Assembly (NCBI GenBank): GCA_041277045.1
Contig: JBGFSY010000002.1
Span: 186,001 to 250,000 of the forward strand
Direction of reading: 5' to 3'
Origin: Reddybacter sp041277045
GTDB taxonomy: Bacteria > Pseudomonadota > Gammaproteobacteria > Pseudomonadales > Porticoccaceae
Length of the DNA: 64,000 nt
The position numbers and the translations under genes are program-made. This document shows positions 51,218-59,729 of the stretch, piece by piece; position 1 is the stretch's first letter; each line of letters begins with the position of its first letter. Under the pieces are notes generated by a model. That model did no database searches and had not been told where the DNA came from. It saw only the letters and a program-made list of their open reading frames with translations.

Positions 51218-52048
51218 TTAATTGCCTTTAAAAACCGGTTCGCGTTTTTCCATCATCGCAGCGATTCCCTCGTGGGCATCATTGGAATTAAAACTTGTCG
51301 ACTGATGTAGAGCCTCATTGGCCAGCCGCGAATGGGGATTCCAGTCGAGGTTATTAACAATGGATTGCTTCATTAACTGCACGGCGTTTGGCGCACAGGC
51401 GGCGATTTCTTCTGCCAGCTCAAGGGCTTTGGACCACACTTGCTCAGGGGGTAGGGCATAGTTAAAGAGACCGATGTTTTCACCTTCACTACCGGTAAAG
51501 CGCCGTCCCGTGAACATCAGTTCATTGGCTTTTGCCAGGCCAATAAGGCGCGGCAGTATGTAGGACAGCGACATGCCCGAGTGCATGCCGAGGCGGGCGA
51601 AATTGGCGCCGTAGAGGGCATCGCTGTTGGCGACGCGAATATCACTGAGCAGGGCGACACCGAAACCGCCGCCAATGGCATGGCCATTGAGTGCGCCGAT
51701 TACCGGCACTTTTATATTCAGCAGCTCCATGCAAATGCTGTAGGTGTCGATCAAGCCCTGTTGGGTAAAGGGTATTTTCGAGTTTTCGGCGCCGCCTTTA
51801 AAGTCACCACCCGCGCAAAAGTTTTTGCCGGTGCCGGTAATAATAAGACAGCGAATATCGGCGTCATTTTTAGCGGCGGCGATGGCTTCTTTTAAGGCCT
51901 CAAGCATTTCGGGTGTCAGGCTGTTGCGATTGGCCGGGCGATTAAAAACAATCTGTCCAATAAGGGCGTGCTGGGGCTTGTCGATGCCGGGCATGCCATC
52001 GGCAGTATTGTCACTTAAGCGGGCATACCAGGCAGCTTTATGGCTCAT
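51218..52048 (-). CDS. Crotonase-family enzyme, other catalytic Glu retained
   Basis: This 276-residue crotonase has the oxyanion-hole segments GTGKNFCAGGDFKGG and NGHAIGGGFGVALLSDIRVA. Here the first hydratase glutamate is replaced by phenylalanine (F150, in GANFARLG) while the second is kept (E176, KANELMFTG). This is the mirror image of the neighbouring crotonase. The remaining sequence, PRLIGLAKANELMFTGRRF and EEIAACAPNAVQLMKQS, is normal for the family. The gene starts 16 bp after the Nudix gene stop and very likely shares its transcript. The substrate is unknown. Confidence 0.87.
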   Translation of the reverse strand: MSHKAAWYARLSDNTADGMPGIDKPQHALIGQIVFNRPANRNSLTPEMLEALKEAIAAAKNDADIRCLIITGTGKNFCAGGDFKGGAENSKIPFTQQGLIDTYSICMELLNIKVPVIGALNGHAIGGGFGVALLSDIRVANSDALYGANFARLGMHSGMSLSYILPRLIGLAKANELMFTGRRFTGSEGENIGLFNYALPPEQVWSKALELAEEIAACAPNAVQLMKQSIVNNLDWNPHSRLANEALHQSTSFNSNDAHEGIAAMMEKREPVFKGN

Positions 52049-52063
52049 CTTTTTAGTACTCGA

Positions 52064-52876
52064 TTAATAATGGGGGGTAGCGACTTCGCGATGAACATAG
52101 CCGTCATCGCCAGGTATGAGTGGTGGAGCACCCTCTTTTTCCGCTTTGATGGGGAGGATTCTCGGCAGATCGCGAAACTGTGCCACGGTTTCGAGCAGGC
52201 TTTCGCTTTGCTCGTGTCCGGTTAAGCCCTGAATGTTTTTGATGGTGGGAAAAAATATCTGGAAGCCCTCTTCGCGCTGTTTACGCAGGGCTTCGGCCGG
52301 GTTTATCCAGCACTGTGAGACCACTTCATGGTTGTCGATAATGGGTTCTTGTTCGGCGGGCGCACGGCAAATAAAGAAGCGGGTATCGAAACGGCGGGGC
52401 ATAACGATGGGTGTGACCCAGTGGCTGTAGTAGTACATTTGGTCAGTGGCCAGGGTGAGTTCTTCTTTGCGGCAAATCTCCAGCAGGTTCATCTCGCCCT
52501 TGTTTAAAGCCTCGCGATATTCGACAAAACGCTGTTTTACCTTGGGTGAGTTGAAGCTGACGATTTTCCCGCTTTTATCGTAGGCCAGTAAAATACCGGC
52601 CTCTTCAAAGCATTCGCGAATGCCGCCCATCCAGTAGGCCAGGCCGTATTTTGGCATGCCGAGAATGGCGCTGGCGTCCTGATCGCTGTGGCCAGAATAG
52701 AGGGCCTCGTACTCTTTGTCGGCGTCGTGTAAATCGACTTTGCCTCCGGGGAAAACAAAGGCGCCGCTAAAGGATTCTGACTTGCCGCTGCGTTCTTGCA
52801 GCAGCATTTCGACACCATTTTCGGAGTCGCGAACCAGAATGACGGTGGAGGCGTAGCGTAGTTCAGGGTTTTCCAT
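52064..52876 (-). CDS. Nudix hydrolase, NUDT19/CoA-diphosphatase-like
   Basis: This 270-residue protein has the Nudix fold with a split motif: GAFVFPGGKVDLHD and, about 40 residues later, GGIRECFEEAGILL, which supplies the REx2EExG core. The long insertion and the later WVTPIVMPRRFDTRFFI are typical of the NUDT19/NUDT7-like group, several members of which cleave CoA and acyl-CoA. It is the first gene of a three-gene set with two crotonases, which fits a role in acyl-CoA turnover; this is inferred from context. The start is ATG 52876. Confidence 0.87.
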   Translation of the reverse strand: MENPELRYASTVILVRDSENGVEMLLQERSGKSESFSGAFVFPGGKVDLHDADKEYEALYSGHSDQDASAILGMPKYGLAYWMGGIRECFEEAGILLAYDKSGKIVSFNSPKVKQRFVEYREALNKGEMNLLEICRKEELTLATDQMYYYSHWVTPIVMPRRFDTRFFICRAPAEQEPIIDNHEVVSQCWINPAEALRKQREEGFQIFFPTIKNIQGLTGHEQSESLLETVAQFRDLPRILPIKAEKEGAPPLIPGDDGYVHREVATPHY

Positions 52877-52997
52877 GGGTTTTATTCCTTAAAGTCACAA
52901 GGTTTCTTGTTGTTTTTATTCGCGCAAGTCCTCTGCTGGTGTTGTCTGTGGCAGGCCTTGGGTTATACCTTTTATAGGATGCTTGTCGTCAGCGTAA

Positions 52998-54197
52998 CTA
53001 AATATACGGAGCTAAACTACCCTTGCGCAAGAGGGTGTCGAGCAGGGCCTGCTCGCGACTATTTAGCACACCCAGTTCGGCCAATTCAAAACGGCGGGAA
53101 TCGGCGAGTATTGTCGCGAAGGCTTGAGAGCAGGGATATAGCTCGCCATCCACCGCCAGGTTTGCAGGATCACCGGCCAGAGCGGCGAATCGTGAGGCGG
53201 GGTGGCGGCACAGCACTGTGGCCCCATTTAAGGTCTCAAATGACAGGCTATCTTCTTCGAGTTCATCGCCAAGTTCAGTGTCTAATTCAAGGTCGGGATA
53301 TTTGCGGGTGGTCATAAAGCGGGCGAACCACTGGGCCAGTTGTTCTTTGTCATCGAGCTGACGCAGTAGCAGGTTTCTAACTTCATCGATAAAGCGCTCG
53401 GCAATGGCGCCCTTTGCCATTGCCGTCGTCAGGGCGGGATCGCGGTAAACAAGTTCGTCAGTAGCGCTATTTTGAGACAGGAGTTCAGTGGCCAGGTCAC
53501 TCAGTAATTCCGTCGCACTGGGGGCGCGAAAGCCGATGGAATAGGTCATGCACTCCCCTTCGGCTATACCCCAGTGGGCGAGGCCCGGCGGTAAATACAA
53601 CATATCGCCAGGTTCGAGCAGCCACTCTTCGCTTTGCTCAAAGTTGTCGACAATGCGTAGCTCTGGGCCCTTCAGTAAAGGGGTGTTACTGTCGCAGTGC
53701 TGGCCCAGTCGCCAGCGTCGTTGGCCTTCGCCCTGCAGTAAAAAAACATCGTACTGATCGAAGTGGGGGCCGACGCTGCCCTGATCGGCGGCGTAGCTGA
53801 GCATAATATCGTCGACCCGCCACTGGGGCAGAAAGTCAAAATGGCGGAGTAGGTCGTGAACCTCCGGCACCCACTGGTTGACGGCTTGTACTAGCAGTGT
53901 CCAGTGGCTGGGCGGCAAGCTCTGAAAGCTATCGTCGTCAAAGGGGCCGCACTGCAGGGTCCAGTAGGGCGAGGCTTTGCTTTCAATAATGAGCCGCGAT
54001 TCAAGATCTTCTTCCAGCGCCAGACCGGCCAGTTCATCGGCCTCGATGGGGGAGGTGAAGCCGGGCAGAGCCTGGCGAATTAACAGGGGTTTGCGCTGCC
54101 AGTACTCGGCAAGAAAGTTGTCGAGTCCGCCGCAGTTGGCAAACCACTGTTCAGACAAGGCGTGCTCAGATAATGATTTCCCCGATAGCTCAGACAC
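52998..54197 (-). CDS. roxA: 50S ribosomal protein L16 arginine hydroxylase (JmjC/cupin)
   Basis: RoxA (YcfD) is a 2-oxoglutarate/Fe(II) oxygenase that hydroxylates an arginine of ribosomal protein L16. The 399-residue protein has the iron-binding H-x-D in SVGPHFDQYDVFLLQGEG, the second histidine in LPPGLAHWGIAEG, YWQRKPLLIRQALPG near the start, and a C-terminal winged-helix region (about 330-399). Length is close to E. coli YcfD (373). GTG 54197 directly follows the purB stop (TAA), so translation is coupled. It closes the operon rluE-nudJ-mnmA-hflD-purB-roxA. Confidence 0.94.
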   Translation of the reverse strand: MSELSGKSLSEHALSEQWFANCGGLDNFLAEYWQRKPLLIRQALPGFTSPIEADELAGLALEEDLESRLIIESKASPYWTLQCGPFDDDSFQSLPPSHWTLLVQAVNQWVPEVHDLLRHFDFLPQWRVDDIMLSYAADQGSVGPHFDQYDVFLLQGEGQRRWRLGQHCDSNTPLLKGPELRIVDNFEQSEEWLLEPGDMLYLPPGLAHWGIAEGECMTYSIGFRAPSATELLSDLATELLSQNSATDELVYRDPALTTAMAKGAIAERFIDEVRNLLLRQLDDKEQLAQWFARFMTTRKYPDLELDTELGDELEEDSLSFETLNGATVLCRHPASRFAALAGDPANLAVDGELYPCSQAFATILADSRRFELAELGVLNSREQALLDTLLRKGSLAPYI

Positions 54198-55565
54198 TTA
54201 AATATTTCTGGCCTGCTCAGCCGCATTGCCGGTATAGCTTTGCGGTGTCATGGCTAATAACTCTTGCTTCGCCGACTCGGGAATCTCCAGGGTTTTAATA
54301 AACACGCTGAGACTTGCCTGTGTAATATCTTGGCCGCGGGTCAGGGCCTTGAGCTTTTCGTAGGGCTCGGGTACACCGAAGCGACGCATCACGGTTTGAA
54401 TCGGCTCGGCGAGCACTTCCCAGGAATTATCGAGATCATCGCTCAAGCTCTGAGCATTGAGCTGTAGCTTGCTGAGGCCTTTTTCGATGGAGCTGTAGGC
54501 AATCATGCTGTAACCGAGGCCGACACCCATATTGCGCAGCACGGTGGAGTCCGTGAGGTCACGCTGCCAGCGGGAGACCGGTAATTTAGCGGCTAAATGA
54601 TTGAGCAGAGCATTGGCGATGCCGAGGTTGCCCTCGGAGTTTTCAAAGTCGATGGGGTTGACCTTGTGGGGCATGGTCGATGAACCCACTTCGCCAGCAA
54701 TGGTTTTTTGTTTGAAGTAGCCGATGGAAATATAGGCCCAAATATCGCGGTTGAGGTCGATCAGAATCGTATTCGCGCGGGCGATGGCATCGAATAATTC
54801 GGCAATATAGTCGTGAGGTTCAATTTGCGTGGTGTAGGGGTTGAGACTCAGGCCCAGCTCGCTAATAAATTGCTCGGCATTGGCCTGCCAGTCAATATCC
54901 GGGTAGGCGCTGAGGTGGGCGTTGTAGTTACCCACAGCACCGTTGATCTTGCCGAGAATTTGCACGGCGCGGATTTGTTCAATTTGTCGCCGTAGCCGGG
55001 CGACGACATTGGCCAGTTCTTTACCCATGGTGGTGGGGGAGGCCGTTTGCCCGTGAGTGCGCGACAGCATTGCCTGGTCAGCGAATTCGTGGGCGAGGGT
55101 AGCTAGAGTACCGCAGATATTTTCCAGCGCCGGTAGTAGCACTTCATCGCGGCCCGCTTTTAACATCAGCGCGTGGGAGAGATTATTGATATCTTCAGAT
55201 GTGCAAGCGAAGTGGACAAATTCACCAGCGGCATTGAGCTCTTCATTGCCAGCAAAATAATCTTTAAGAAAATATTCAACCGCTTTCACATCGTGGTTAG
55301 TGGTGCTTTCAATGGTCTTTACCGCTGTCGCGTGGCTCTCGTCAAAATCGGCCAGCAACTGTTCAAGAAAATCATTCGTTGCCGCTGAAAATACGGGTAC
55401 TTCACTAATTCCGGGGTGGTTGGCGAGTTGTTGCAACCAGCGCACTTCAACCTGAACACGGTATTTAATTAAGCCAAATTCGCTGAAAATAGCGCGTAAT
55501 GAGCTGGTTTTAGCGCCATAGCGGCCGTCGATGGGAGAGACAGCTGAGAGTGCAGAGAGATCCAT
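54198..55565 (-). CDS. purB: Adenylosuccinate lyase
   Basis: PurB splits SAICAR and adenylosuccinate in purine synthesis. The 455-residue fumarase-superfamily enzyme has ALSAVSPIDGRYGAKTSSLR at the start, the catalytic histidine regions ESTTNHDVKAVEYFLKD and SRTHGQTASPTTMGKELAN, and the flexible signature loop AGEVGSSTMPHKVNPIDFEN with its serine. It ends LLAMTPQSYTGNAAEQARNI. Length equals E. coli PurB (456). It follows hflD with a 114-bp gap; this order is conserved with E. coli. Confidence 0.97.
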   Translation of the reverse strand: MDLSALSAVSPIDGRYGAKTSSLRAIFSEFGLIKYRVQVEVRWLQQLANHPGISEVPVFSAATNDFLEQLLADFDESHATAVKTIESTTNHDVKAVEYFLKDYFAGNEELNAAGEFVHFACTSEDINNLSHALMLKAGRDEVLLPALENICGTLATLAHEFADQAMLSRTHGQTASPTTMGKELANVVARLRRQIEQIRAVQILGKINGAVGNYNAHLSAYPDIDWQANAEQFISELGLSLNPYTTQIEPHDYIAELFDAIARANTILIDLNRDIWAYISIGYFKQKTIAGEVGSSTMPHKVNPIDFENSEGNLGIANALLNHLAAKLPVSRWQRDLTDSTVLRNMGVGLGYSMIAYSSIEKGLSKLQLNAQSLSDDLDNSWEVLAEPIQTVMRRFGVPEPYEKLKALTRGQDITQASLSVFIKTLEIPESAKQELLAMTPQSYTGNAAEQARNI

Positions 55566-55679
55566 AAAGAGTGTCCAGGTACGAGTAAAAAAATGGCCAA
55601 TAATTAACTGACGGGTTGAAGCGGGTATTACGATGAATACGGTTGGGTATTTTAACGGATTTTGCCAGGCTAAGGGGGC

Positions 55680-56324
55680 TTACCGTACCTCTTGTTTTAA
55701 AGCTTCAAGATGCTTGAGTATCTGACCGCGAAAAACGAAAAAGTGCCAGCGACGGCCACCGAGCTGTTGCCAGAGTATTGCGGCGCGAATGGCGGCAAAT
55801 AACAGGCAGCGAACCCGGTTGGCAACGGAGGTTTGCTGCAAGTGGTTGGCCTGGCCACTGACCTGAATGCGAAAGCGTTGGGTGCTAATAGTATTTTGAT
55901 AGACGTCGGCAATATTGGCGATCACATTGTCGTGGCTCAGGGTGAAATGCTCAGCCTGGGCTTTGGCGCGCTCAATACCTTTGCCGATTTGTTCGAGCAT
56001 GTTCGGATTTTTACCCGTCTTGCGCTGTAAGTGCATCACCCCAATGACATAGCGCAGGGTGTCGGGGCGACGGTTTTTGTGCTTTTCGCGAAACAACTGC
56101 TGAATGGCCTCTATACCAACCCCAAGATTATAGGCAGCATTGTGCTCGCCGTAGCTAAAAACCGCTTCGGTCGATGAGGGGTTTTGTTCCAGCAAGCTGT
56201 TGATTTCAACATTTAGCTGATCAATGGGTATGCTGCCGGTGCGCGCCAGATTGTCGACCAATTGGCAGGCCTGAAATAAGCCGGCCAGGGCGATGGCTTG
56301 ATCTCTTGTAGGTGTAGGGATCAC
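55680..56324 (-). CDS. hflD: High-frequency lysogenisation protein HflD homologue
   Basis: HflD is a peripheral inner-membrane helical protein of unclear cellular role; in E. coli it modulates lambda CII. The 214-residue protein has the family opening QAIALAGLFQACQLVDNLAR, NLGVGIEAIQQLF, and RYVIGVMHLQRKT. GTG 56324 overlaps the mnmA stop (GTGA) and gives the family-normal length (213 in E. coli); the frame continues upstream inside mnmA but this is not needed. Its position between mnmA and purB is the same as in E. coli. Confidence 0.93.
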   Translation of the reverse strand: MIPTPTRDQAIALAGLFQACQLVDNLARTGSIPIDQLNVEINSLLEQNPSSTEAVFSYGEHNAAYNLGVGIEAIQQLFREKHKNRRPDTLRYVIGVMHLQRKTGKNPNMLEQIGKGIERAKAQAEHFTLSHDNVIANIADVYQNTISTQRFRIQVSGQANHLQQTSVANRVRCLLFAAIRAAILWQQLGGRRWHFFVFRGQILKHLEALKQEVR

Positions 56325-57445
56325 TCTGGGTTCCAGCTGCTTTCGATAACACCGCCGCCTAAGCAAATATCACCCTGGTACATCACTAGCGATTGCCCGG
56401 GTGTCGCCGCTCGTTGGGGTTCGTCAAAGGTGACGATACAGATAGTTCCATTCTCGCTAACCTTAATACGACAGGCCTGGTCACTCTGGCGGTAGCGAAT
56501 TTTGGCCATGCAGGAAAACTCTTCCTCACAGGGGCGAGGGTTGATCCAGTGCAGCTGGCTGACCTTGAGCACCGAGGTGAAGAGTAATGGGTGATTGTTG
56601 CCCTGAGCGACGATTAAGGTGTTGTTGGGTAGGTCTTTGGCAACTACATACCAGGGTGCTTCGTCGGCCGTTTTTACGCCGCCAATGCCGAGGCCCTCGC
56701 GCTGGCCTAACGTATAAAACATCAAACCCTGATGCTCGCCAAGCAGGGTGCCTTCCGGTGTTTTCATTGGCCCGGGTTGCGCAGGTATGTACTGCTCGAG
56801 AAAGTCTTTAAAGCGGCGCTCGCCGATAAAGCAAATGCCAGTGCTGTCTTTTTTATTGTGGGTGATGAGATCGTGCTCTTCGGCCAGTCGTCTGACCTCG
56901 GGCTTTTCCAACTCACCCACGGGGAAGAGTGTTTTTGCCAGCGCTTTTTCTTCAACGGCGTGAAGAAAGTAGCTTTGGTCTTTGTTGTTATCGAGGCCCT
57001 TACGTAAAAGGGTGTGGCCCTTTTCAAGGCCTTTGCGCACATAGTGGCCGGTGGCAATAAAATCGGCACCCAGCAACTCGGCATATTCGAGGAAGACCTT
57101 GAATTTGATTTCCCGGTTGCAAAGGATGTCGGGATTGGGGGTGCGTCCGGCGCGGTACTCATCGAGGAAATATTCGAAAACGTTATCCCAGTACTCGGCG
57201 GCAAAATTGGCGCTGTGCAGGGGAATACCCAAGGTTTTACAGACCTTTTCCGCATCGCTCAAATCTTGCTTGGCGGTGCAGTATTCAGTGCCGTCGTCCT
57301 CGTCCCAGTTCTTCATAAACAGACCCTCAACCGCGTAGCCTTGTTGCAGTAACAACAGGGCGCTAACGGAGGAATCGACGCCGCCGGACATGCCGACGAT
57401 GACTTTGCTGGCTTTATTGGGCGATGATTTTGGGCTGTTTGACAT
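56321..57445 (-). CDS. mnmA: tRNA 2-thiouridylase MnmA
   Basis: MnmA puts sulfur on U34 of tRNA-Lys, -Glu and -Gln using sulfur delivered through the Tus relay. The 374-residue protein has the PP-loop VIVGMSGGVDSSVSALLLL, FMKNWDEDDG, the catalytic cysteine in NPDILCNREIKFK, and the second catalytic cysteine in DSTGICFIGERRFKDFL. GHYVRKGLEKG and LPVSRW-independent tail motifs such as GVIESSWNP end the protein. Length matches E. coli MnmA (368). It lies 45 bp after nudJ and overlaps hflD by four bases. Confidence 0.97.
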   Translation of the reverse strand: MSNSPKSSPNKASKVIVGMSGGVDSSVSALLLLQQGYAVEGLFMKNWDEDDGTEYCTAKQDLSDAEKVCKTLGIPLHSANFAAEYWDNVFEYFLDEYRAGRTPNPDILCNREIKFKVFLEYAELLGADFIATGHYVRKGLEKGHTLLRKGLDNNKDQSYFLHAVEEKALAKTLFPVGELEKPEVRRLAEEHDLITHNKKDSTGICFIGERRFKDFLEQYIPAQPGPMKTPEGTLLGEHQGLMFYTLGQREGLGIGGVKTADEAPWYVVAKDLPNNTLIVAQGNNHPLLFTSVLKVSQLHWINPRPCEEEFSCMAKIRYRQSDQACRIKVSENGTICIVTFDEPQRAATPGQSLVMYQGDICLGGGVIESSWNPE

Positions 57446-57490
57446 GGATTTAAATGTTGACCTAAGAAGCTGGAGACAAAAAAAGCTATT

Positions 57491-57937
57491 CTACCGATAA
57501 TCGTTAATGATCTCTAATGGATAGCGCTTGCCATTGCAGTAATCGTCGAGTGTGTTTATAACCATTGGGCTACGCATCTCACTTTGCCGGCTGCGTATTT
57601 CTTTTTCACTGAGCCATAGCGCTTCGATAATATCGCTGTCGAGTTTGGCTTGTTTATCGTGCTCCAGCGCCTCGCAAAGAAAGGCCATGCGATAGTAAGT
57701 GACCTGGTTATGGGGCGAGGTGTAAATACTCATGCCGAGTAAATGGCGCGGTTCTACCCGCCAGCCGGTCTCTTCGTAGGTCTCCCGTTTTACCGCTTCA
57801 AGTATGCCCTCGCCGGGTTCGACATGTCCCGCTGGTTGGTTGAAAACGATGCGATCGTCATCCTTTTCTTTTACCAATAAGAAGCCCTGCTCGTCAGACA
57901 CGAGTGCGGCGACAGTTAAGTGAATTTGTTTCGGCAT
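57491..57937 (-). CDS. nudJ: Nudix phosphatase NudJ
   Basis: NudJ hydrolyses nucleoside di- and triphosphates and hydroxymethylpyrimidine pyrophosphate in E. coli. The 148-residue protein begins with a strand HLTVAALVSDEQGFLLVKEK, then FNQPAGHVEPGE and the Nudix box residues in AVKRETYEETGW. The C-terminal part (LWLSEKEIRSRQSEMRSPMV) is characteristic of NudJ. Length agrees with E. coli (153). A run of ten C (on this strand) lies about 25 bp upstream of the start. The neighbours rluE and mnmA are the same as in E. coli. Confidence 0.93.
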   Translation of the reverse strand: MPKQIHLTVAALVSDEQGFLLVKEKDDDRIVFNQPAGHVEPGEGILEAVKRETYEETGWRVEPRHLLGMSIYTSPHNQVTYYRMAFLCEALEHDKQAKLDSDIIEALWLSEKEIRSRQSEMRSPMVINTLDDYCNGKRYPLEIINDYR

Positions 57938-57971
57938 CAGTCTGCGCCTGATTGAGTTGGCGGGGGGGGGG

Positions 57972-58589
57972 TTAAGAGGAGGGCTTTCTTCTCGCAGGTC
58001 TCGATTTTAGCTTTGCTGGGTAGTTCCGTTTTGGTTTTCGAGAGGGTGAGGCAGTCGTGATGTGTCGATGTTCGCCGGGCTTTAATCCGTCAAGCGACCA
58101 CTCGCCGATTTTGATGCGGACTAAGCGTAAAACGGGAAAACCAACATGGGCGCACATACGTCGTACCTGGCGATTGCGGCCCTCGCGAATAGTGAGTTCA
58201 AGCCAACTGGTAGGAATATTCTTGCGTTCGCGGATGGGCGGCTTTCTATCCCAAACATTAGGTTCATCGATTTTGCGTGCGCTGGCGGGAAGCGTGGGGC
58301 CGTCTTTGAGAGTTATCCCTTTCGCTAAGCATTCAAGTGCTTGTTCAGTGACCTCACCCTCGACCTGGGCGAGGTAGGTTTTTTCCAGTTTGAATCGGGG
58401 ATTACTGATTTGCGCTTGTAGGGCGCCGTCGTCGGTTAGCAGCAACAAACCTTCAGAATCCCGATCCAGACGGCCAGCAGGGTAAACGTCGGGAATACTT
58501 AAATAGTCAGCGAGCCCTGGGTGGCCATCGGCCGCTGTGAACTGACTGAGTACGCCGAAAGGTTTGTTAAAAAAAAGCAGCTTAGCCAT
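57972..58589 (-). CDS. rluE: 23S rRNA pseudouridine(2457) synthase RluE
   Basis: RluE makes pseudouridine 2457 in 23S rRNA. The 205-residue enzyme lacks an S4 domain, as RluE does, and has LLFFNKPFGVLSQFTAADGH, catalytic D42 in PAGRLDRDSEGLLLLTDDG, and the motif TIREGRNRQVRRMCAHVGFP. The C-terminal 25 residues are Lys/Arg-rich (PSRKPKRNYPAKLKSRPARR), which adds an RNA-binding tail. It is the first gene of the rluE-nudJ-mnmA-hflD-purB-roxA operon; the promoter should lie in 58590-58700. Confidence 0.94.
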   Translation of the reverse strand: MAKLLFFNKPFGVLSQFTAADGHPGLADYLSIPDVYPAGRLDRDSEGLLLLTDDGALQAQISNPRFKLEKTYLAQVEGEVTEQALECLAKGITLKDGPTLPASARKIDEPNVWDRKPPIRERKNIPTSWLELTIREGRNRQVRRMCAHVGFPVLRLVRIKIGEWSLDGLKPGEHRHITTASPSRKPKRNYPAKLKSRPARRKPSS

Positions 58590-58716
58590 AGCTCACGCGA
58601 GAAGTGTTGTGGTGCGCGTATTTTAGTTGAGCACAATATTTTTATACAGCAGACAGTTGTATTGGCATATCCGAATATGAGGGAAGTATTCTGAGTGGAA
58701 GGCCGTAGGTTGAACT

Positions 58717-58753
58717 CAGTGCAAACTAGCCTGTTTTGGGCGAGTTTGCACTG
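58717..58753. terminator. Hairpin downstream of cspD
   Basis: CAGTGCAAACT (58717-58727) pairs perfectly with AGTTTGCACTG (58743-58753); GCC/GGC extends the stem inside. No T-run follows the hairpin on the minus strand, so this may be an RNA-stabilising 3' stem or a weak terminator for cspD, which ends at 58772. Confidence 0.5.
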
Positions 58754-58771
58754 CCGGGGTTTTCCTAAGTA

Positions 58772-59053
58772 CTAATGATTAAAATTCTCGACCGCGCTAA
58801 TCGGATCTTCATGGTCGCAGTATTGAGGGCCACCATTGTTGCCTGTGGAAGCGCCCGAGCGAATATTAGCGGCGTGCACACCTTTGCTGCCCTGTATAAT
58901 ATCGAAAATAACACTTTGCCCTGCTTTGAGGGTTTTATAACCCTCCATTTCGATGGCTGAGTAGTGGGCGAAAATGTCGCCGCCAGATTCTTCGGAAAGT
59001 AGAAAGCCATACCCCTTGGCATTGTTGAACCATTTCACTGTACCTTGTGGCAT
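58772..59053 (-). CDS. cspD: Cold-shock-domain protein CspD with C-terminal extension
   Basis: CspD-type proteins bind single-stranded nucleic acid; E. coli CspD inhibits replication in stationary phase. The cold-shock domain (about 1-68) has GTVKWFNNAKGYGFLL (RNP1), DIFAHYSAIEMEGYKTL (RNP2 region) and AGQSVIFDIIQGSKGVHAANI, very close to E. coli CspD. About 25 residues follow the domain (ending AVENFNH), so at 93 residues it is longer than the 74 of E. coli. The start is ATG 59053 (MPQGTVKWF); the frame extends upstream to 59071. It is divergent from clpS, as in E. coli. Confidence 0.92.
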   Translation of the reverse strand: MPQGTVKWFNNAKGYGFLLSEESGGDIFAHYSAIEMEGYKTLKAGQSVIFDIIQGSKGVHAANIRSGASTGNNGGPQYCDHEDPISAVENFNH

Positions 59054-59288
59054 AAGACGCCTCCTGAACACATTTATTTTTATAGTTGTATTTAGATCTC
59101 ATTTGGTCTGCCTGGTAAAGCCATTCCCTAGCAGGGCAAGAACCAATGAGTTTATCAGTGTTATTTTTAAGCCCTAACGTGGAATATGTCAAGTTTTGTC
59201 ACCTGTCGACTGTGTTGAGGTGAAGGTAGGTCGATAAAACCCCCGCCCTGATGATGAAAGTTATTCTCAAGCGGCGTATGCTGTGCCT

Positions 59289-59717
59289 ATGTATAAAGCC
59301 CAACAAACAATGACAGAAACAGTAATGCAAAGCTTTAAAAATACCCGGCTGCAAAGTGATGACGGCGTGGGTGATGACTCTTTTGATGACATCGGTGATG
59401 GCACTACGGCTATCGCCGATGCCGTTAAACCCCAGTTAAAAAAACCCTCTTTGTATAAGGTTTTTTTGCTCAACGACGACTACACACCGATGGAGTTTGT
59501 GGTTGAGGTATTGCAGCTTTTTTTCTCCCTCGACAAGGAGTTTGCCGTTCGAGTGATGCTAAAAGTACACACGGAAGGCCGGGGCATTTGCGGGGTTTAC
59601 ACGCGGGAGGTTGCGGAAACTAAGGCCGGAATGGTAAATGGCTATGCGCGGGAAAAGGAACATCCTCTGCTTTGTGAAATCGAACCCTCTGAAGATAATG
59701 ATGATGACGGCCTTTAG
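59289..59717 (+). CDS. clpS: ATP-dependent Clp protease adaptor ClpS
   Basis: ClpS recognises N-degron substrates and delivers them to ClpAP. The core (about 55-140) matches E. coli ClpS: SLYKVFLLNDDYTPMEFVVE with the N-D-D residues of the N-degron pocket, MLKVHTEGRGICGVYTREVA with the pocket histidine, and KAGMVNGYAREKEHPLLCEI. The N-terminal part is longer and Asp-rich compared with E. coli (106 residues); ATG 59289, 59310 and 59325 are all possible starts. ClpA follows after 12 bp. Bpt, encoded 3.5 kb away, creates N-terminal leucine degrons for this adaptor. Confidence 0.94.
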   Translation: MYKAQQTMTETVMQSFKNTRLQSDDGVGDDSFDDIGDGTTAIADAVKPQLKKPSLYKVFLLNDDYTPMEFVVEVLQLFFSLDKEFAVRVMLKVHTEGRGICGVYTREVAETKAGMVNGYAREKEHPLLCEIEPSEDNDDDGL

Positions 59718-59729
59718 CGGGAGTAGCTC

